Counted from the first letter of the stretch, positions 7,903 through 15,834 are shown. The stretch is 36,255 bases of DNA from Betaproteobacteria bacterium (GCA_947482825.1 CANKMT010000057.1:1-36255); one strand, 5' to 3'. Made by a program: numbers and translations. Notes: generated by a model not told the origin, from the letters alone.

Positions 7903-9279
7903 TTACTTGGTGCCCCAGGGCTTGATGGCTTCCTTTAGCTTGGCGTAGCCGTCGAGATATTTCGGGCGCTTGCCGCCGTAGACCTTGTCGAAGGCGACGA
8001 CCTGGTCGTCGAGCCACTTGGCCAGTTCCTTGTTGCCCGGGTTGGCCGCCTTGTAGGCCTCATTGATCAGCACGAAGTGAATGCGCGGATCGTAGGGCTG
8101 TTTCGTCCCGCCCTCGGTTTCGTCGCCGGCCAGAAGGCGAAGCAGCATCGCGTCGGCCGAGCCAAGCGTCTGTTCGAAGATCGGCTCGCCGACGATGCGG
8201 TACATGACGCTGGTCATGTCCTTGCCGTTCTTCATGGTGAAGCCCATGTCGCCCCAGAGCTGGTTCATGTCCGTGCCGGGTTTGACCCGGTCGAGGACCA
8301 TCTGGCCCCAGCTTCGCAGGAAGTCGGGCGCATCGGCCATCAGGTCGGTGAGACGGTCGCCGTCAAGGTCGGTTGCGTACACGATCACGTTCTTTTGCTG
8401 GACCATGTCGTGCAGAAGCAGGCCGAAATTGGTGTCGGCGATGTGCTCGGAAATCTCGCCGCCCCAGTTCTCCATGCCGGCCTTGAAGTCTTTTGGCAGC
8501 AGGGCGACGATCGCATCGACGTTGTCCTTGTGTTCCTCGTAAGCGTCGACCGAATACTTGCGCTTGAGCTGGAACTTGGTGCCTTTGAGCATCCAGCGCA
8601 CGATGCCCGCGTTGATCGCGTCTTCCTGGGCCTGGGTCGGCTTGGTGGCGACGCGACCTACGCTGCCGGTCTCGTGCACCATTTTCAGGAACAGGCGCAC
8701 AGCGTAGGCCATGCGCACGCCCGGCGTGTTCATTTCGGAATGGATGTTGCCGCTCGCGCGGTCGACGACGAATTTCTTCTTGTCCTGCGAATAGGGCAGT
8801 CCCGGCATGAAACGAATGCTGGTGATCGTGCCGTATGGGCGCACGTTGCAGTAGACGCCTGCCGCCGTGCGCAGCGGTGCGTTGGCCGACTTGCCGTTGA
8901 CCACGACCTTTTCGCCGTTCTCGTTGACGAGAAAATCGCCGGCGGTCGACCACTTGAGCGCGGTGTATTCGAGCTTCCCGAACCAGTCCAGCGACACCAG
9001 CTTCGTGTCGTGACGGAACTGGGCCATCATCGGCACGCCGAGGAACGGCAGCCCGAGGACGTCGAGCGCCATCAAGGTGCCGTTCAGGGCAAACATGTCG
9101 GTGAACGCGTGCGCGACGGGTTTCACGCCGCCGGCCGAGTTACCGCCTTCCCAGATGATCGCGTCGGTGCAGCCGCGCGGTTGGGTGGCCGAGCGTTTGT
9201 AGATGCCGTCCAGCATCTTGTACAGGTCGCCGTTCTGCTCTTCCTGGGCGATCTTCAGCAAGTCGAGTTTCGGGGTCAT
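7903..9279 (-). CDS. conserved-looking hypothetical protein, 458 residues
   Basis: I do not recognise the family. The start is the ATG at 9279 (MTPKLDLLKIAQEEQNG); the open frame upstream only shadows the next gene. There is no signal peptide and no membrane segment, so it should be a soluble cytosolic protein with normal codon use. Visible features are a glycine-rich IIWEGGNSAGGVKP near residues 46-60, a hydrophobic LMALDVLGLPFLGVPMM segment, a lysine-rich middle (KGTKFQLKRKYS), YATDLDGDRLTDL with clustered aspartates that might bind a metal, and a lysine-rich C-terminus. It is monocistronic, with a gap of about 130 bp to the gene upstream that contains a TATAAT box. In related genomes I would expect icd near csp-clpS, but this protein lacks isocitrate dehydrogenase motifs. 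Confidence 0.85.
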   Translation of the reverse strand: MTPKLDLLKIAQEEQNGDLYKMLDGIYKRSATQPRGCTDAIIWEGGNSAGGVKPVAHAFTDMFALNGTLMALDVLGLPFLGVPMMAQFRHDTKLVSLDWFGKLEYTALKWSTAGDFLVNENGEKVVVNGKSANAPLRTAAGVYCNVRPYGTITSIRFMPGLPYSQDKKKFVVDRASGNIHSEMNTPGVRMAYAVRLFLKMVHETGSVGRVATKPTQAQEDAINAGIVRWMLKGTKFQLKRKYSVDAYEEHKDNVDAIVALLPKDFKAGMENWGGEISEHIADTNFGLLLHDMVQQKNVIVYATDLDGDRLTDLMADAPDFLRSWGQMVLDRVKPGTDMNQLWGDMGFTMKNGKDMTSVMYRIVGEPIFEQTLGSADAMLLRLLAGDETEGGTKQPYDPRIHFVLINEAYKAANPGNKELAKWLDDQVVAFDKVYGGKRPKYLDGYAKLKEAIKPWGTK

Positions 9280-9375
9280 GAGGCGGGAACCTTGAGGTTT
9301 TGGGTGCGGAAAAAGGACGCCGGACTGCGTTCGCCGGGCGCCGGTTTGGTGGCTGGCGGGGCGTCTAAAAGATAT

Positions 9376-9381
9376 ATTATA
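9376..9381 (-). promoter_or_regulatory. -10 box candidate upstream of the 458-residue protein gene
   Basis: A perfect TATAAT on the minus strand, inside a 19-base AT-only island (about 9367-9385) that stands out in a GC-rich context, 97 bp before the ATG at 9279. I see no convincing -35 element at the right distance. Confidence 0.4.
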
Positions 9382-9410
9382 TAAGAGTTCGGACCCGGTG
9401 CCGCCGGCGA

Positions 9411-10550
9411 CTAGACAGGCAGAAGCTTGAGGACGAAAGCCCGCTCCACCAGCCAGACCAGGGAGACCAGCACGATCAGCGCCGAACCGCCGGTGAAAAT
9501 GATACGCCGGTAGATCGCGGTGTGTCTCAGGGCATGAGCCAGGGGCAGGAAAGCCGCAACGATGGCCAGCTGCCCGGCCTCGACGCCGAGGTTGAAGCCG
9601 ACCAGCGCGATCATCATGGCGTCCCGCGGCAGGCCGAGGTCGGCAAGGACGCTTGCGAACCCGAATCCGTGGATCAGGCCGAACCCGAAGGCGACCACCC
9701 AGCGGCGCCCGCCGACGACCGGCCAAAGGTTGTTGAGAGCAGCGAGGACTACGGAAAGCGCAATCGTCGATTCGACCAGCCGCGAGGGCAGGGCAATGAT
9801 CGACAGGGCCGCGAGGCTGAGCGTGATCGAGTGCGCCAGCGTGAACGCTGTCACGATCCGCAGCACATCCCAGAACACCGGTGCAAAGCGCTCCGCGGGG
9901 TCCCACAAACGGCCTCGCAAGACGAAGACCGCAGGCAACAGGAGGGAAACCAGGAACAGGATGTGATCGAAGCCGATGAGGATGTGCCAGATGCCCTCGC
10001 GCCCGTAGTCGAAGAATTGCGCGAGGCGCGGCGCCTCGGCGAGTTGGAATTCCTGCTTTGGCCGTTCCGGGCCGAGGATGGCGGTCAAGGACCCTTTGCC
10101 GTGCTGGATCCTCAGCAGCCCGCGATGCGACGGATCGATGTCGAAGAACAGGCTGTACTCGACGCCGATTTCGCGCGGCGTAGGCCGCCCGCCACAGTCG
10201 ATCGAAAACTTCAAGACTTCGTAGGCGCCGTCGCTATGCTCATCGACCATGTGCGAATCCGGCGCGAGCACGCACCGGGCGCCATCGGCCGAAACCGAAA
10301 GGCGCGCCAGCGCATAGGCGGCGATGTCGGCGTGCTTCGCGCGAAGCTCGCCCCAGGTGATTTCTCCATTGCCGTCCGAATCCAGCCCGATCGCGTAGTC
10401 GAGGTCCCTAAGCGCGATGTCCCATTGGCCGTGCAGACCGCTGCTTGCGGCAACGATCGCGAGATAACTGTCGCTGGGCTTGTGTGCATGCGTGGGCAGG
10501 GCTGCGAAGGCCAGAAGCAAGGCAAGGCCGAACGCCTGCAGCATTTTCAT
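9411..10550 (-). CDS. HupE/UreJ-type membrane protein with EF-hand loop
   Basis: The protein has 379 residues. A Sec signal (1-22, cut before HKPSDS) leads into a periplasmic domain of about 170 residues. This contains a textbook EF-hand calcium loop, D57-x-D59-G-N61-G-E63-I64 with E68 at position 12. The second half has about six to seven membrane helices with the histidine-rich signature GFDHILF, TLAHSITLSLA and GLIHGFGFASVL, typical of the HupE_UreJ_2 family. Relatives have been proposed to carry nickel or cobalt, but the function of this long form is not established. The start overlaps the stop of the upstream repeat-protein gene (ATGA), so both are probably translated together. Confidence 0.85.
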   Translation of the reverse strand: MKMLQAFGLALLLAFAALPTHAHKPSDSYLAIVAASSGLHGQWDIALRDLDYAIGLDSDGNGEITWGELRAKHADIAAYALARLSVSADGARCVLAPDSHMVDEHSDGAYEVLKFSIDCGGRPTPREIGVEYSLFFDIDPSHRGLLRIQHGKGSLTAILGPERPKQEFQLAEAPRLAQFFDYGREGIWHILIGFDHILFLVSLLLPAVFVLRGRLWDPAERFAPVFWDVLRIVTAFTLAHSITLSLAALSIIALPSRLVESTIALSVVLAALNNLWPVVGGRRWVVAFGFGLIHGFGFASVLADLGLPRDAMMIALVGFNLGVEAGQLAIVAAFLPLAHALRHTAIYRRIIFTGGSALIVLVSLVWLVERAFVLKLLPV

Positions 10551-11731
10551 CGCGACAGCGCTTTGATGCTGTCGGCATCACGGCGCAGTTCGCGATCCTC
10601 GAACCCGGACTCCTCAAGCCAGTCCAGCGCGGGTTTCGCAGCCTTCGGGTTGCGCGCGGCGAGCGCTGCCGCAATCAGGATCGCGGCATCGCGCGGTTCG
10701 CGCTGCGATTGCCAGTTTGCTTCGGCCAGTTTGAGGGCGCCGGCGGCGTTTTTCCCGAGGTAAAGCCTGAACCGTGCTTCCTCCTGCAGGTGGAGTTGTT
10801 CGCCGCGCAGCCCGGCCTCGGCGAATCGGTCTTCGAGTGCCTGGATGCGCTTTTCGGAACTCGGCAGACTCAGCCGTGCCTCTGCCAGAGCCAGTCTGAG
10901 CAGCAGGGTGTCAGAGCGCGCCCAGTCTTTAAGGAGTGTGACCACTTCCCTTGGGCGATTCTGTTCCAGCAGGAAGTCGGCAAACGCCGCCAGCAGGAAG
11001 TTGTCGGTCAGGCCCAAGGCGAGGGCGGCGCGAAAATGCTTCTCGGCCGCGGCCGGCTCACCAAGGCGGCGGGCCATTTCAGCCAGCCTGGTCAGGTTCC
11101 AGAGCTTCGACCTGGCCGGGGCGCTGGTGTTGCGTTGGAGAGCCGACGCAAGCGTGTCGTAAGCTGCCCGGGTCTTGCCTGTCGTCGCATCGACATAAGC
11201 GAAACATCCTGTCGCGAAAAGCTCGCTCGAATACGGGGCCAGTGCAGCGCACTCCGCGCGAGCGTTGCCGTAACGGGCCTGAACCATGAAGATAGCAGCG
11301 CGCCAGGCGCGCGCCTCTACGTTGGAGCCGTCGGCCCCTAGCGCCGCCTCGAGATCGGAAAGCGCGCCCGCGAAATCGTGCCTGTATTGGCGCAGCAGTC
11401 CTCTGATCACATGGAGCGACGGAGGAATCGAACCTCTGCCAAGCCAGGGCGCAAGTGCAGCCTCTGCGTACCCGACGTATCGCGGGTCGCCATCGGCCAT
11501 GGCGAGTTCGAAATAGCGGTTGGCAAGCCGGGAGGCAATATCGGCGTTTCCCGGCTGCGCGGCGAGCTCTGTGCGCAGGCGGCGTAGTTCTCGCGCAATC
11601 GGGTCTCCCGGCGCCATCGGAAGGCGCTCCAGCACCTGGGCGTCGCTGGCCGGGACGAAAGGGGCCGCCGAAACCGGCAGGGAGGCGCCCAAAAGGACGG
11701 CAAAAGCCAGGTGCAGAAGGCGCAGGAACAT
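10547..11731 (-). CDS. secreted TPR-like helical repeat protein
   Basis: This is a 394-residue protein with a Sec signal peptide (MFLRLLHLAFAVLLGAS..SAA, about 1-23). The rest is alpha-helical with TPR-like periodicity: small residues A, G and L at the repeat positions in stretches such as SLHVIRGLLRQYRHDFAGAL, AARYGNARAECAAL and PAAAEKHFRAALALGL. It probably sits in the periplasm as an interaction scaffold. The ATG at 11731 was preferred to a TTG at 11752 because it puts the hydrophobic signal at the N-terminus. It overlaps the HupE-like gene by 4 nt, so the two products probably act together. No enzymatic motif is visible. Confidence 0.8.
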   Translation of the reverse strand: MFLRLLHLAFAVLLGASLPVSAAPFVPASDAQVLERLPMAPGDPIARELRRLRTELAAQPGNADIASRLANRYFELAMADGDPRYVGYAEAALAPWLGRGSIPPSLHVIRGLLRQYRHDFAGALSDLEAALGADGSNVEARAWRAAIFMVQARYGNARAECAALAPYSSELFATGCFAYVDATTGKTRAAYDTLASALQRNTSAPARSKLWNLTRLAEMARRLGEPAAAEKHFRAALALGLTDNFLLAAFADFLLEQNRPREVVTLLKDWARSDTLLLRLALAEARLSLPSSEKRIQALEDRFAEAGLRGEQLHLQEEARFRLYLGKNAAGALKLAEANWQSQREPRDAAILIAAALAARNPKAAKPALDWLEESGFEDRELRRDADSIKALSR

Positions 11732-11946
11732 GAATCCGGACAGTCCAAACAAGAGGTTATCACTATTGTTAAAGGTAATCCCCTTGGACTAGAATGCCGG
11801 CGTGGGAAAACCACAAGGGAGGCAATGCGGGACGAAGGCCGGTACACCGGTCCACCCGGGCCGTCCAACCGGTCGCCCGGTTCAGGACGCGCGTCCAGCT
11901 CGTTGCGCCGGACCCGTACGACCTAAACTAAAACAAGGAGAACGCA

Positions 11947-12135
11947 ATGAAGAGGATCCTGTCTGTCGTCGTTGCCGCGGTGTTTGCGGCCGCCAGCTTC
12001 AACGCAATGTCCGCCTCGCATGCAGGGGCACAAGGAATGGACAAGAAGAAGGACGAAGTGAAGTCCAAGGATGGCAAGGCCGTCACCACCAAGGATGGCA
12101 AGAAGGTCGAAAGCAAGGAAGAAAAGAAGAAGTAA
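11947..12135 (+). CDS. small secreted lysine-rich protein
   Basis: 62 residues. A clear Sec signal (MKRILSVVVAAVFAAASF..SASHA, about 1-27) is followed by some 35 residues that are almost all charged or polar: KKKDEVKSKDGK, AVTTKDGKKVESKEEKKK. Two loose KDGK repeats are visible, and there is no cysteine or aromatic residue in the mature part. A strong ribosome-binding site (aaggag) lies 7 nt before the ATG. The mature peptide should be disordered, periplasmic or secreted. It resembles the protein at 12340 in design, so the two are probably related. Function unknown; electrostatic binding to envelope polymers or metals is only a guess. Confidence 0.8.
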   Translation: MKRILSVVVAAVFAAASFNAMSASHAGAQGMDKKKDEVKSKDGKAVTTKDGKKVESKEEKKK

Positions 12136-12152
12136 TTCCGGCCCGGCGTCTG

Positions 12153-12164
12153 CCAGGCGCCTGG
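12153..12164. repeat. 12-bp perfect palindrome ccaggcgcctgg
   Basis: It lies 18 bp after the stop of the first lysine-rich gene. It could be the core of a transcript-end hairpin or a protein-binding site. No T-run follows directly. Confidence 0.4.
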
Positions 12165-12194
12165 TATGGGATGAGAAAAATTTCCAACTTGTTG

Positions 12195-12217
12195 AATATT
12201 AACGGTAATATTTTTTT
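12195..12217 (+). terminator. AT-rich stem-loop with T-tract
   Basis: aatatta, loop acgg, taatatt, then five further T. The 7-bp perfect stem is all A-T, unusual in this GC-rich region. It would end the transcript of the first small gene, though the weak stem makes efficiency uncertain. The AT-rich tract could alternatively be part of the promoter for the second small gene at 12340. Confidence 0.45.
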
Positions 12218-12339
12218 GATCGGCGGGCGACAGGCGCCTTACACCTGTCTGTCAACCGGGGCAAGAGAAGTGCGTTATCTGAAGTCGGCTGGCTTGCCGG
12301 CCGAATTAGACCAACAACCCTGCTGAAGGAAACCAAAAA

Positions 12340-12495
12340 ATGCATAAGCTGCTCTCGATCGTCATCGCTGCCATGTTCGCCGCTGTTAGCGTCTCCGCTT
12401 TCGCGGCCGACAAGAAAGACGACAAGAAAGACGACAAGAAGATGGAAAAGAAGGACGACAAGAAGATGGAAAAGAAGGACGACAAGAAGAAGTAA
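12340..12495 (+). CDS. small secreted KKDD-repeat protein
   Basis: A 51-residue protein. The signal peptide [20 protein letters not shown] ends at AFA-A (about residue 22). The mature part contains only D, K, M and E in a repeat: [19 protein letters not shown], then MEKKDDKKK. The 7-residue unit MEKKDDK is present twice at the DNA level too (gatggaaaagaaggacgaca repeated), indicating tandem duplication. An aaggaaacc ribosome-binding site precedes the ATG. It follows the related small gene by 204 bp and is closed by its own terminator. Function unknown. The regular alternation of acid and base pairs suggests a salt-bridged single helix or a disordered polyampholyte. Confidence 0.8.
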   Translation: MHKLLSIVIAAMFAAVSVSAFAADKKDDKKDDKKMEKKDDKKMEKKDDKKK

Positions 12496-12514
12496 GCTTT
12501 CTTCACTTCCTTGG

Positions 12515-12544
12515 AAGGGCAGGGTATGGTTCCCTGCCTTTTTT
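12515..12544 (+). terminator. rho-independent terminator after the KKDD-repeat gene
   Basis: Stem ggcaggg / ccctgcc with loop tatggtt, extended by A-T and G-T pairs and followed by six T. It sits 20 nt after the stop at 12495 and ends 21 nt before the DUF192 start, so the two genes are transcribed at least partly independently. Confidence 0.9.
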
Positions 12545-12565
12545 CTTTTGGGAAGCGGATCGCAG

Positions 12566-13000
12566 ATGCGAAAGCTCGTCTTGACTGCCTGCCTGGCGCT
12601 CGCCTCGCAGCTTGCGTCGGCCCAGCAGTTGCCGCGCACCGAACTCACTGCCGGCGTGCACCTGATCCATGCCGAGGTCGCCGACAACTTCGTCACCCGC
12701 ATGCAGGGCCTGATGCATCGCCCTTCGCTGGGGGTCAACGACGGGATGCTGTTCATCTTCGACGAGGCGGGAATCCAGTGCATGTGGATGAAGAACACGT
12801 TGATCCCGCTGTCGGTCGCTTACATCGCAGATGACGGCTCGATCGTCAACGTCGAGGACATGAAGCCGCAGACCGAGGACTCGCACTGCGCAAAGAAGCC
12901 GGTCCGATACGCGCTGGAAATGAACGTCGGCTGGTTTGCTTCCAGGGGCTTGCGCTCGGGCGCCAGGCTGCGCGGCCTGGAGAAATACAAGCCCAAGTAA
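12566..13000 (+). CDS. secreted DUF192 family protein
   Basis: 144 residues with a Sec signal (MRKLVLTACLALASQLASAQ, 1-20). The mature part is the DUF192 domain: VADNFVTRMQGLMHRPSLG, the hallmark MLFIFDEAGIQCMWMKNTLIPL, IADDGSIVNVEDMKPQT and VRYALEMNVGWFASRG. The family forms a small beta barrel found in the envelope of many bacteria and archaea, with no established activity. The ATG at 12566 was chosen because it begins the signal peptide directly, with ggaagcgg upstream. In several betaproteobacteria a DUF192 gene lies near icd and the csp-clpS-clpA group, which fits its position here. Confidence 0.92.
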   Translation: MRKLVLTACLALASQLASAQQLPRTELTAGVHLIHAEVADNFVTRMQGLMHRPSLGVNDGMLFIFDEAGIQCMWMKNTLIPLSVAYIADDGSIVNVEDMKPQTEDSHCAKKPVRYALEMNVGWFASRGLRSGARLRGLEKYKPK

Positions 13001-13037
13001 TTCCCCCCGGCCGCAAACCGCAGATTCGGGTGCAGCG

Positions 13038-13068
13038 AAAAAACTCGGGGCCCGCTTGGGGCCCCGAG
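13038..13068 (-). terminator. rho-independent terminator of the PuuD-like gene
   Basis: Read on the minus strand, ctcggggccc(c), loop aagc, gggccccgag and six T. The 10-bp GC stem is perfect and the T-run is on the minus side, 22 bp after the stop at 13091. Confidence 0.9.
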
Positions 13069-13090
13069 GCACATGTCATGAAGGGGTGGA

Positions 13091-13687
13091 TCAGAGGCCG
13101 TTGTTCTGCTGCGCGACCATGCAATAGAGCATCGGGATCGACAACATGGTGTTGAAGCGCGATGCAAGCATCGCAACGCGGGCGGCCTTGGCTTTTTCGG
13201 CGGCCTCGACCTGAACGATTCCGAGGGCCTTCTTCTGGTTAGGCCAGATGATGACCCAGACATTGAAGCCCATGATCAACCCGAGCCACATGCCGATCGC
13301 AATGGCCGTGAAGGGGCGCGAAAAAGTGAGGAGCGAGCCAAGGTACCCATTCATGCCCGCGAGCACGAGGCCGGTCACCATCGTCGCAACCGCCGCCCAG
13401 CGGAACCAGAAGAGCGCGGTCGGGGCGATCACCTTGCTGACCGCCGGTTTCTGCTCGTCGGGGATCTTGGGCATCGACGGAATCTGCACGAAATTGAAAT
13501 ACCAAAGCAGGCCGATCCACATGATCCCTGAAAGTACGTGAAGCCAGCGCAGCAGAAAGGCCATCCAAGCATGCTGTGCGCTGACGGACACGCCGCCGGA
13601 CAGGGCGCCGACGATGCCGAGGATGACGATCAGCAGGACGATGCCTGCGATGACTGTGCGTCCCAATGACTGGAATATTGCACCCAT
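13091..13687 (-). CDS. PuuD-like (urate oxidase N-terminal type) membrane protein
   Basis: 198 residues with four to five membrane helices (about 12-32, 42-64, 88-112, 124-150, 178-193). The segment WLHVLSGIMWIGLLWYFNFVQIPSMPKI is typical of the Urate_ox_N family, whose long members (PuuD) are membrane urate hydroxylases with a C-terminal cytochrome c domain. Here the cytochrome part is absent and the membrane part is short. Urate oxidation is therefore doubtful; a heme- or quinone-binding membrane protein is an equally fair guess. The ribosome-binding site ggag precedes the ATG. The gene probably once lay about 105 bp downstream of the SulP gene at 15835, before the IS630 element separated them. 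Confidence 0.8.
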   Translation of the reverse strand: MGAIFQSLGRTVIAGIVLLIVILGIVGALSGGVSVSAQHAWMAFLLRWLHVLSGIMWIGLLWYFNFVQIPSMPKIPDEQKPAVSKVIAPTALFWFRWAAVATMVTGLVLAGMNGYLGSLLTFSRPFTAIAIGMWLGLIMGFNVWVIIWPNQKKALGIVQVEAAEKAKAARVAMLASRFNTMLSIPMLYCMVAQQNNGL

Positions 13688-14125
13688 GAATGACTCCTTT
13701 TGTCGCGTTGAGCGAAACGTCGATCCCGAACTGTTTTCAGTCTAGCACGGGACTCTCTATTGCCCCTCCAACCCTGACGCGGCCGCCCTTGCGCTAGCGT
13801 AGTGCGTCAAACAAGCAATTGCGGCCCAGCTGAAGGTTGGTCGGCGAACGCCGGCGCGCTGGCGCCGGCGATTTCTTGAGCAAGGACCTGCAGGGATCGA
13901 GCGCGATGCGCCGCGTCCGGGAAGAAAGCGGCAGATCTCGGCGGCAAATGTGCGCGCGGTGATTACGAAGACCACGCGCGAATTCTCGGCGAACGCGACG
14001 CACTGGAGTACCGGCACGATGGCTGCCGCGGCATCGCCATCAGGAGTGGTTGAAGTTTCTGCGCCAAATCGAACGCGAAACTCCGCCAGGGTTCGATTTG
14101 CATCTGATCGTAGACAACTACGCCA

Positions 14126-14150
14126 CCCTTAAACCATCTCCTTACACACA
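14126..14150. repeat. left target duplication and left inverted repeat of the IS4-family element
   Basis: cccttaaac (14126-14134) is the target copy; catctccttacacaca (14135-14150) is the left inverted repeat. Both match the right end exactly. Confidence 0.93.
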
Positions 14151-15549
14151 ACTTTAGATTCTGAGGGTAACATGCTGACTTCAAGTGCTTTTATGGATGA
14201 TTAACATGGGCTGGGCAGCGGAAGAATTCAAGACGATCGATCTCGGTGACAAACGACTGGATAAGCGCGCGGTGCTGCTGGCGGAACGCCTCGCCGACAA
14301 GCCCACGGCAAGTATTCCGGGCGCCTGTGGCGGCTGGGCGGAGACGCAAGCGGCGTACCGCTTTCTTGCTCAGCAGGACGTGGCCTGGGACGATATTCTG
14401 CAGCCCCACTGGCGTTATTCGGCTGCGCGCATGGGCGCACATCGTACCGTTCTGTGTATTCAGGACACGACCGAACTGGACTTCAACGGCCAAACCATTA
14501 CCGGCCTTGGGCCGCTCAGCTTTGAGGCCCAGCGCGGCATGTACTTGCACCCGACCTATGCCGTGTCTGTGGAGCGCGAGCCCTTGGGCGTCTTGGATGC
14601 CTGGATGTGGGCACGAGAGCCCAAGGACGCCAGCGGGGTGCGGCCTGGCCCGAAGGAAAGTCGGCGCTGGGTCGAAGGCTACGAGCGCAGTGCCGAACGC
14701 GCTGCTGAGTTGCCCGACACCCGCCTCGTGTATGTCGCCGACCGGGAGTCGGACATCATGGAACTGATGGCCCGAGCACGTGACTTGGGCAATCCCGCAG
14801 ACTGGCTGCTGCGTTCCCAACACAACCGCAACTTGCCCGGTGGAGAGAAGCTGTGGAACGCTGTCAGTGCGGCCGTACCGTTGGGCGAGATTCGTTTCAC
14901 GATGCCGTCGCGTCACGGGCAAAAGGCTCGCCCGGTACGCCAGGACGTCTGGGCGCAACGCGTGGAACTGCCCGACGGCAACGGCGGCACAGTTGCTGCC
15001 ACATGCATCATCGCTCGTGAGAAGGGGGCACCCGCCGGCGTCACGCCGGTGCAGTGGCGGCTGCTGACGAACCGGGAGGTGGGCAGATTCGAGGCCGCAG
15101 CAGAGTTGATCGACTGGTATCGGGGCCGATGGGAGATCGAATTGTTTTTCAACGGCCTGAAGAATGGTTGCCGGGTCGAGGCTTTGCAACTGGCCAGCGT
15201 GGAGAGGCTGGAGCGAGCGTTGGCGCTGTTCATGGTGGTGGCGTGGCGCATTGCCCGACTGATGCGCTTGGGGCGCACTTGTCCGGAACTGGAGGCAGAA
15301 TTGTTGTTCGATCGCGACGAATGGCAAGCCGCGTATATCCTGATGAAGAAACGCCCGCCCAAGAAGCCGCCCCACCTCAACGCGGTGGTGCGCTTGATCG
15401 CGATGCTCGGCGGATTTCCGGGCCGCAAGGGCGACGGTGAGCCGGGCGTCAAGACGATCTGGCAGGGTCTTCAACGCGTCGCAGACTTCGCGCAAGGACT
15501 CAGGTGGGCTCAAGAAAATCATGCGGTTTGAAATGTGTGTAAGGAGATG
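14135..15549 (+). mobile_element. complete IS4-family (Tn5/IS50-like) insertion sequence, 1415 bp
   Basis: The ends are 16-bp perfect inverted repeats, catctccttacacaca (14135-14150) and tgtgtgtaaggagatg (15534-15549). The flanks are an exact 9-bp direct repeat, cccttaaac (14126-14134 and 15550-15558). Nine bases is the duplication length known for Tn5-type transposition. One full-length transposase gene fills the interior. Removing the element and one target copy restores the IS630 reading frame across the junction. Perfect ends and an open frame suggest recent insertion. Confidence 0.95.
14206..15531 (+). CDS. IS4-family DDE transposase
   Basis: 441 residues from the ATG at 14206 (MGWAAEEFKTIDLGDKR); an ATG at 14197 and a GTG at 14185 are in frame. 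It cuts and rejoins DNA at the ends of its own element. The catalytic triad is visible: D87 in CIQDTTELDF, D179 in YVADRESDI and E312 in the YREK signature Y305-x2-R308-x3-E312-x6-K319 (WYRGRWEIELFFNGLK). The N-terminal ELGD-type DNA-binding part (DLGDKRLDKRAVLLAE) and TQAAYRFL motif match Tn5-like enzymes. No stop or frameshift is present, so it may be active. The stop lies 18 bp inside the right end. Confidence 0.95.
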   Translation: MGWAAEEFKTIDLGDKRLDKRAVLLAERLADKPTASIPGACGGWAETQAAYRFLAQQDVAWDDILQPHWRYSAARMGAHRTVLCIQDTTELDFNGQTITGLGPLSFEAQRGMYLHPTYAVSVEREPLGVLDAWMWAREPKDASGVRPGPKESRRWVEGYERSAERAAELPDTRLVYVADRESDIMELMARARDLGNPADWLLRSQHNRNLPGGEKLWNAVSAAVPLGEIRFTMPSRHGQKARPVRQDVWAQRVELPDGNGGTVAATCIIAREKGAPAGVTPVQWRLLTNREVGRFEAAAELIDWYRGRWEIELFFNGLKNGCRVEALQLASVERLERALALFMVVAWRIARLMRLGRTCPELEAELLFDRDEWQAAYILMKKRPPKKPPHLNAVVRLIAMLGGFPGRKGDGEPGVKTIWQGLQRVADFAQGLRWAQENHAV

Positions 15550-15558
15550 CCCTTAAAC
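15534..15558. repeat. right inverted repeat and right target duplication of the IS4-family element
   Basis: tgtgtgtaaggagatg (15534-15549), the perfect inverse of the left end, followed by the second target copy cccttaaac (15550-15558). Confidence 0.93.
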
Positions 15559-15834
15559 ATCTTAAGGTCAAATCCTGGCTCCACCGCCACCCGCGATTTC
15601 ATATGCACTTCACTCCAACCAGCGCCTCGTGGCTGAACATGGTCGAACGCATCTTTCGCGACTTGAGCCAAAATGCCATCGAACAGGGCGTGCCCCCAAC
15701 TTGCCTGAACTCATCAACACCATCGGAGCCTATGTCGAAAGCGACAACCGTGATCCAAAGCCTTTCATCTGGACGGCGCGCGCCTCGGACATCCTTCCAG
15801 AGGTCGCCAAAGCGCGGGCACGACTAAATGAGTT

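Noticed and set aside
7903..9279. Identity as isocitrate dehydrogenase, suggested by the neighbourhood
   Set aside because: None of the isocitrate/isopropylmalate dehydrogenase motifs are present, so the position alone is not enough.
9280..9906. Upstream extension of the 458-residue protein frame (to 667 residues)
   Set aside because: The extension is arginine/proline/glycine-rich, overlaps the HupE-like gene in another frame on the same strand, and shows no domain. The ATG at 9279 gives a sensible start.
11800..11930. Repeated ccggt/cccgg motifs upstream of the first lysine-rich gene
   Set aside because: The short GC repeats are irregular and compatible with base composition; no clear operator or array could be defined.
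12199..12798. Minus-strand frame with a leucine/valine-rich repeat ([19 protein letters not shown])
   Set aside because: It looks like a membrane repeat but is the complement of the KKDD-coding repeat; the plus strand has the ribosome-binding site, signal peptide and terminator.
14191..15522. Long minus-strand open frame opposite the IS4 transposase
   Set aside because: It is the antisense shadow of a clear transposase with catalytic residues.
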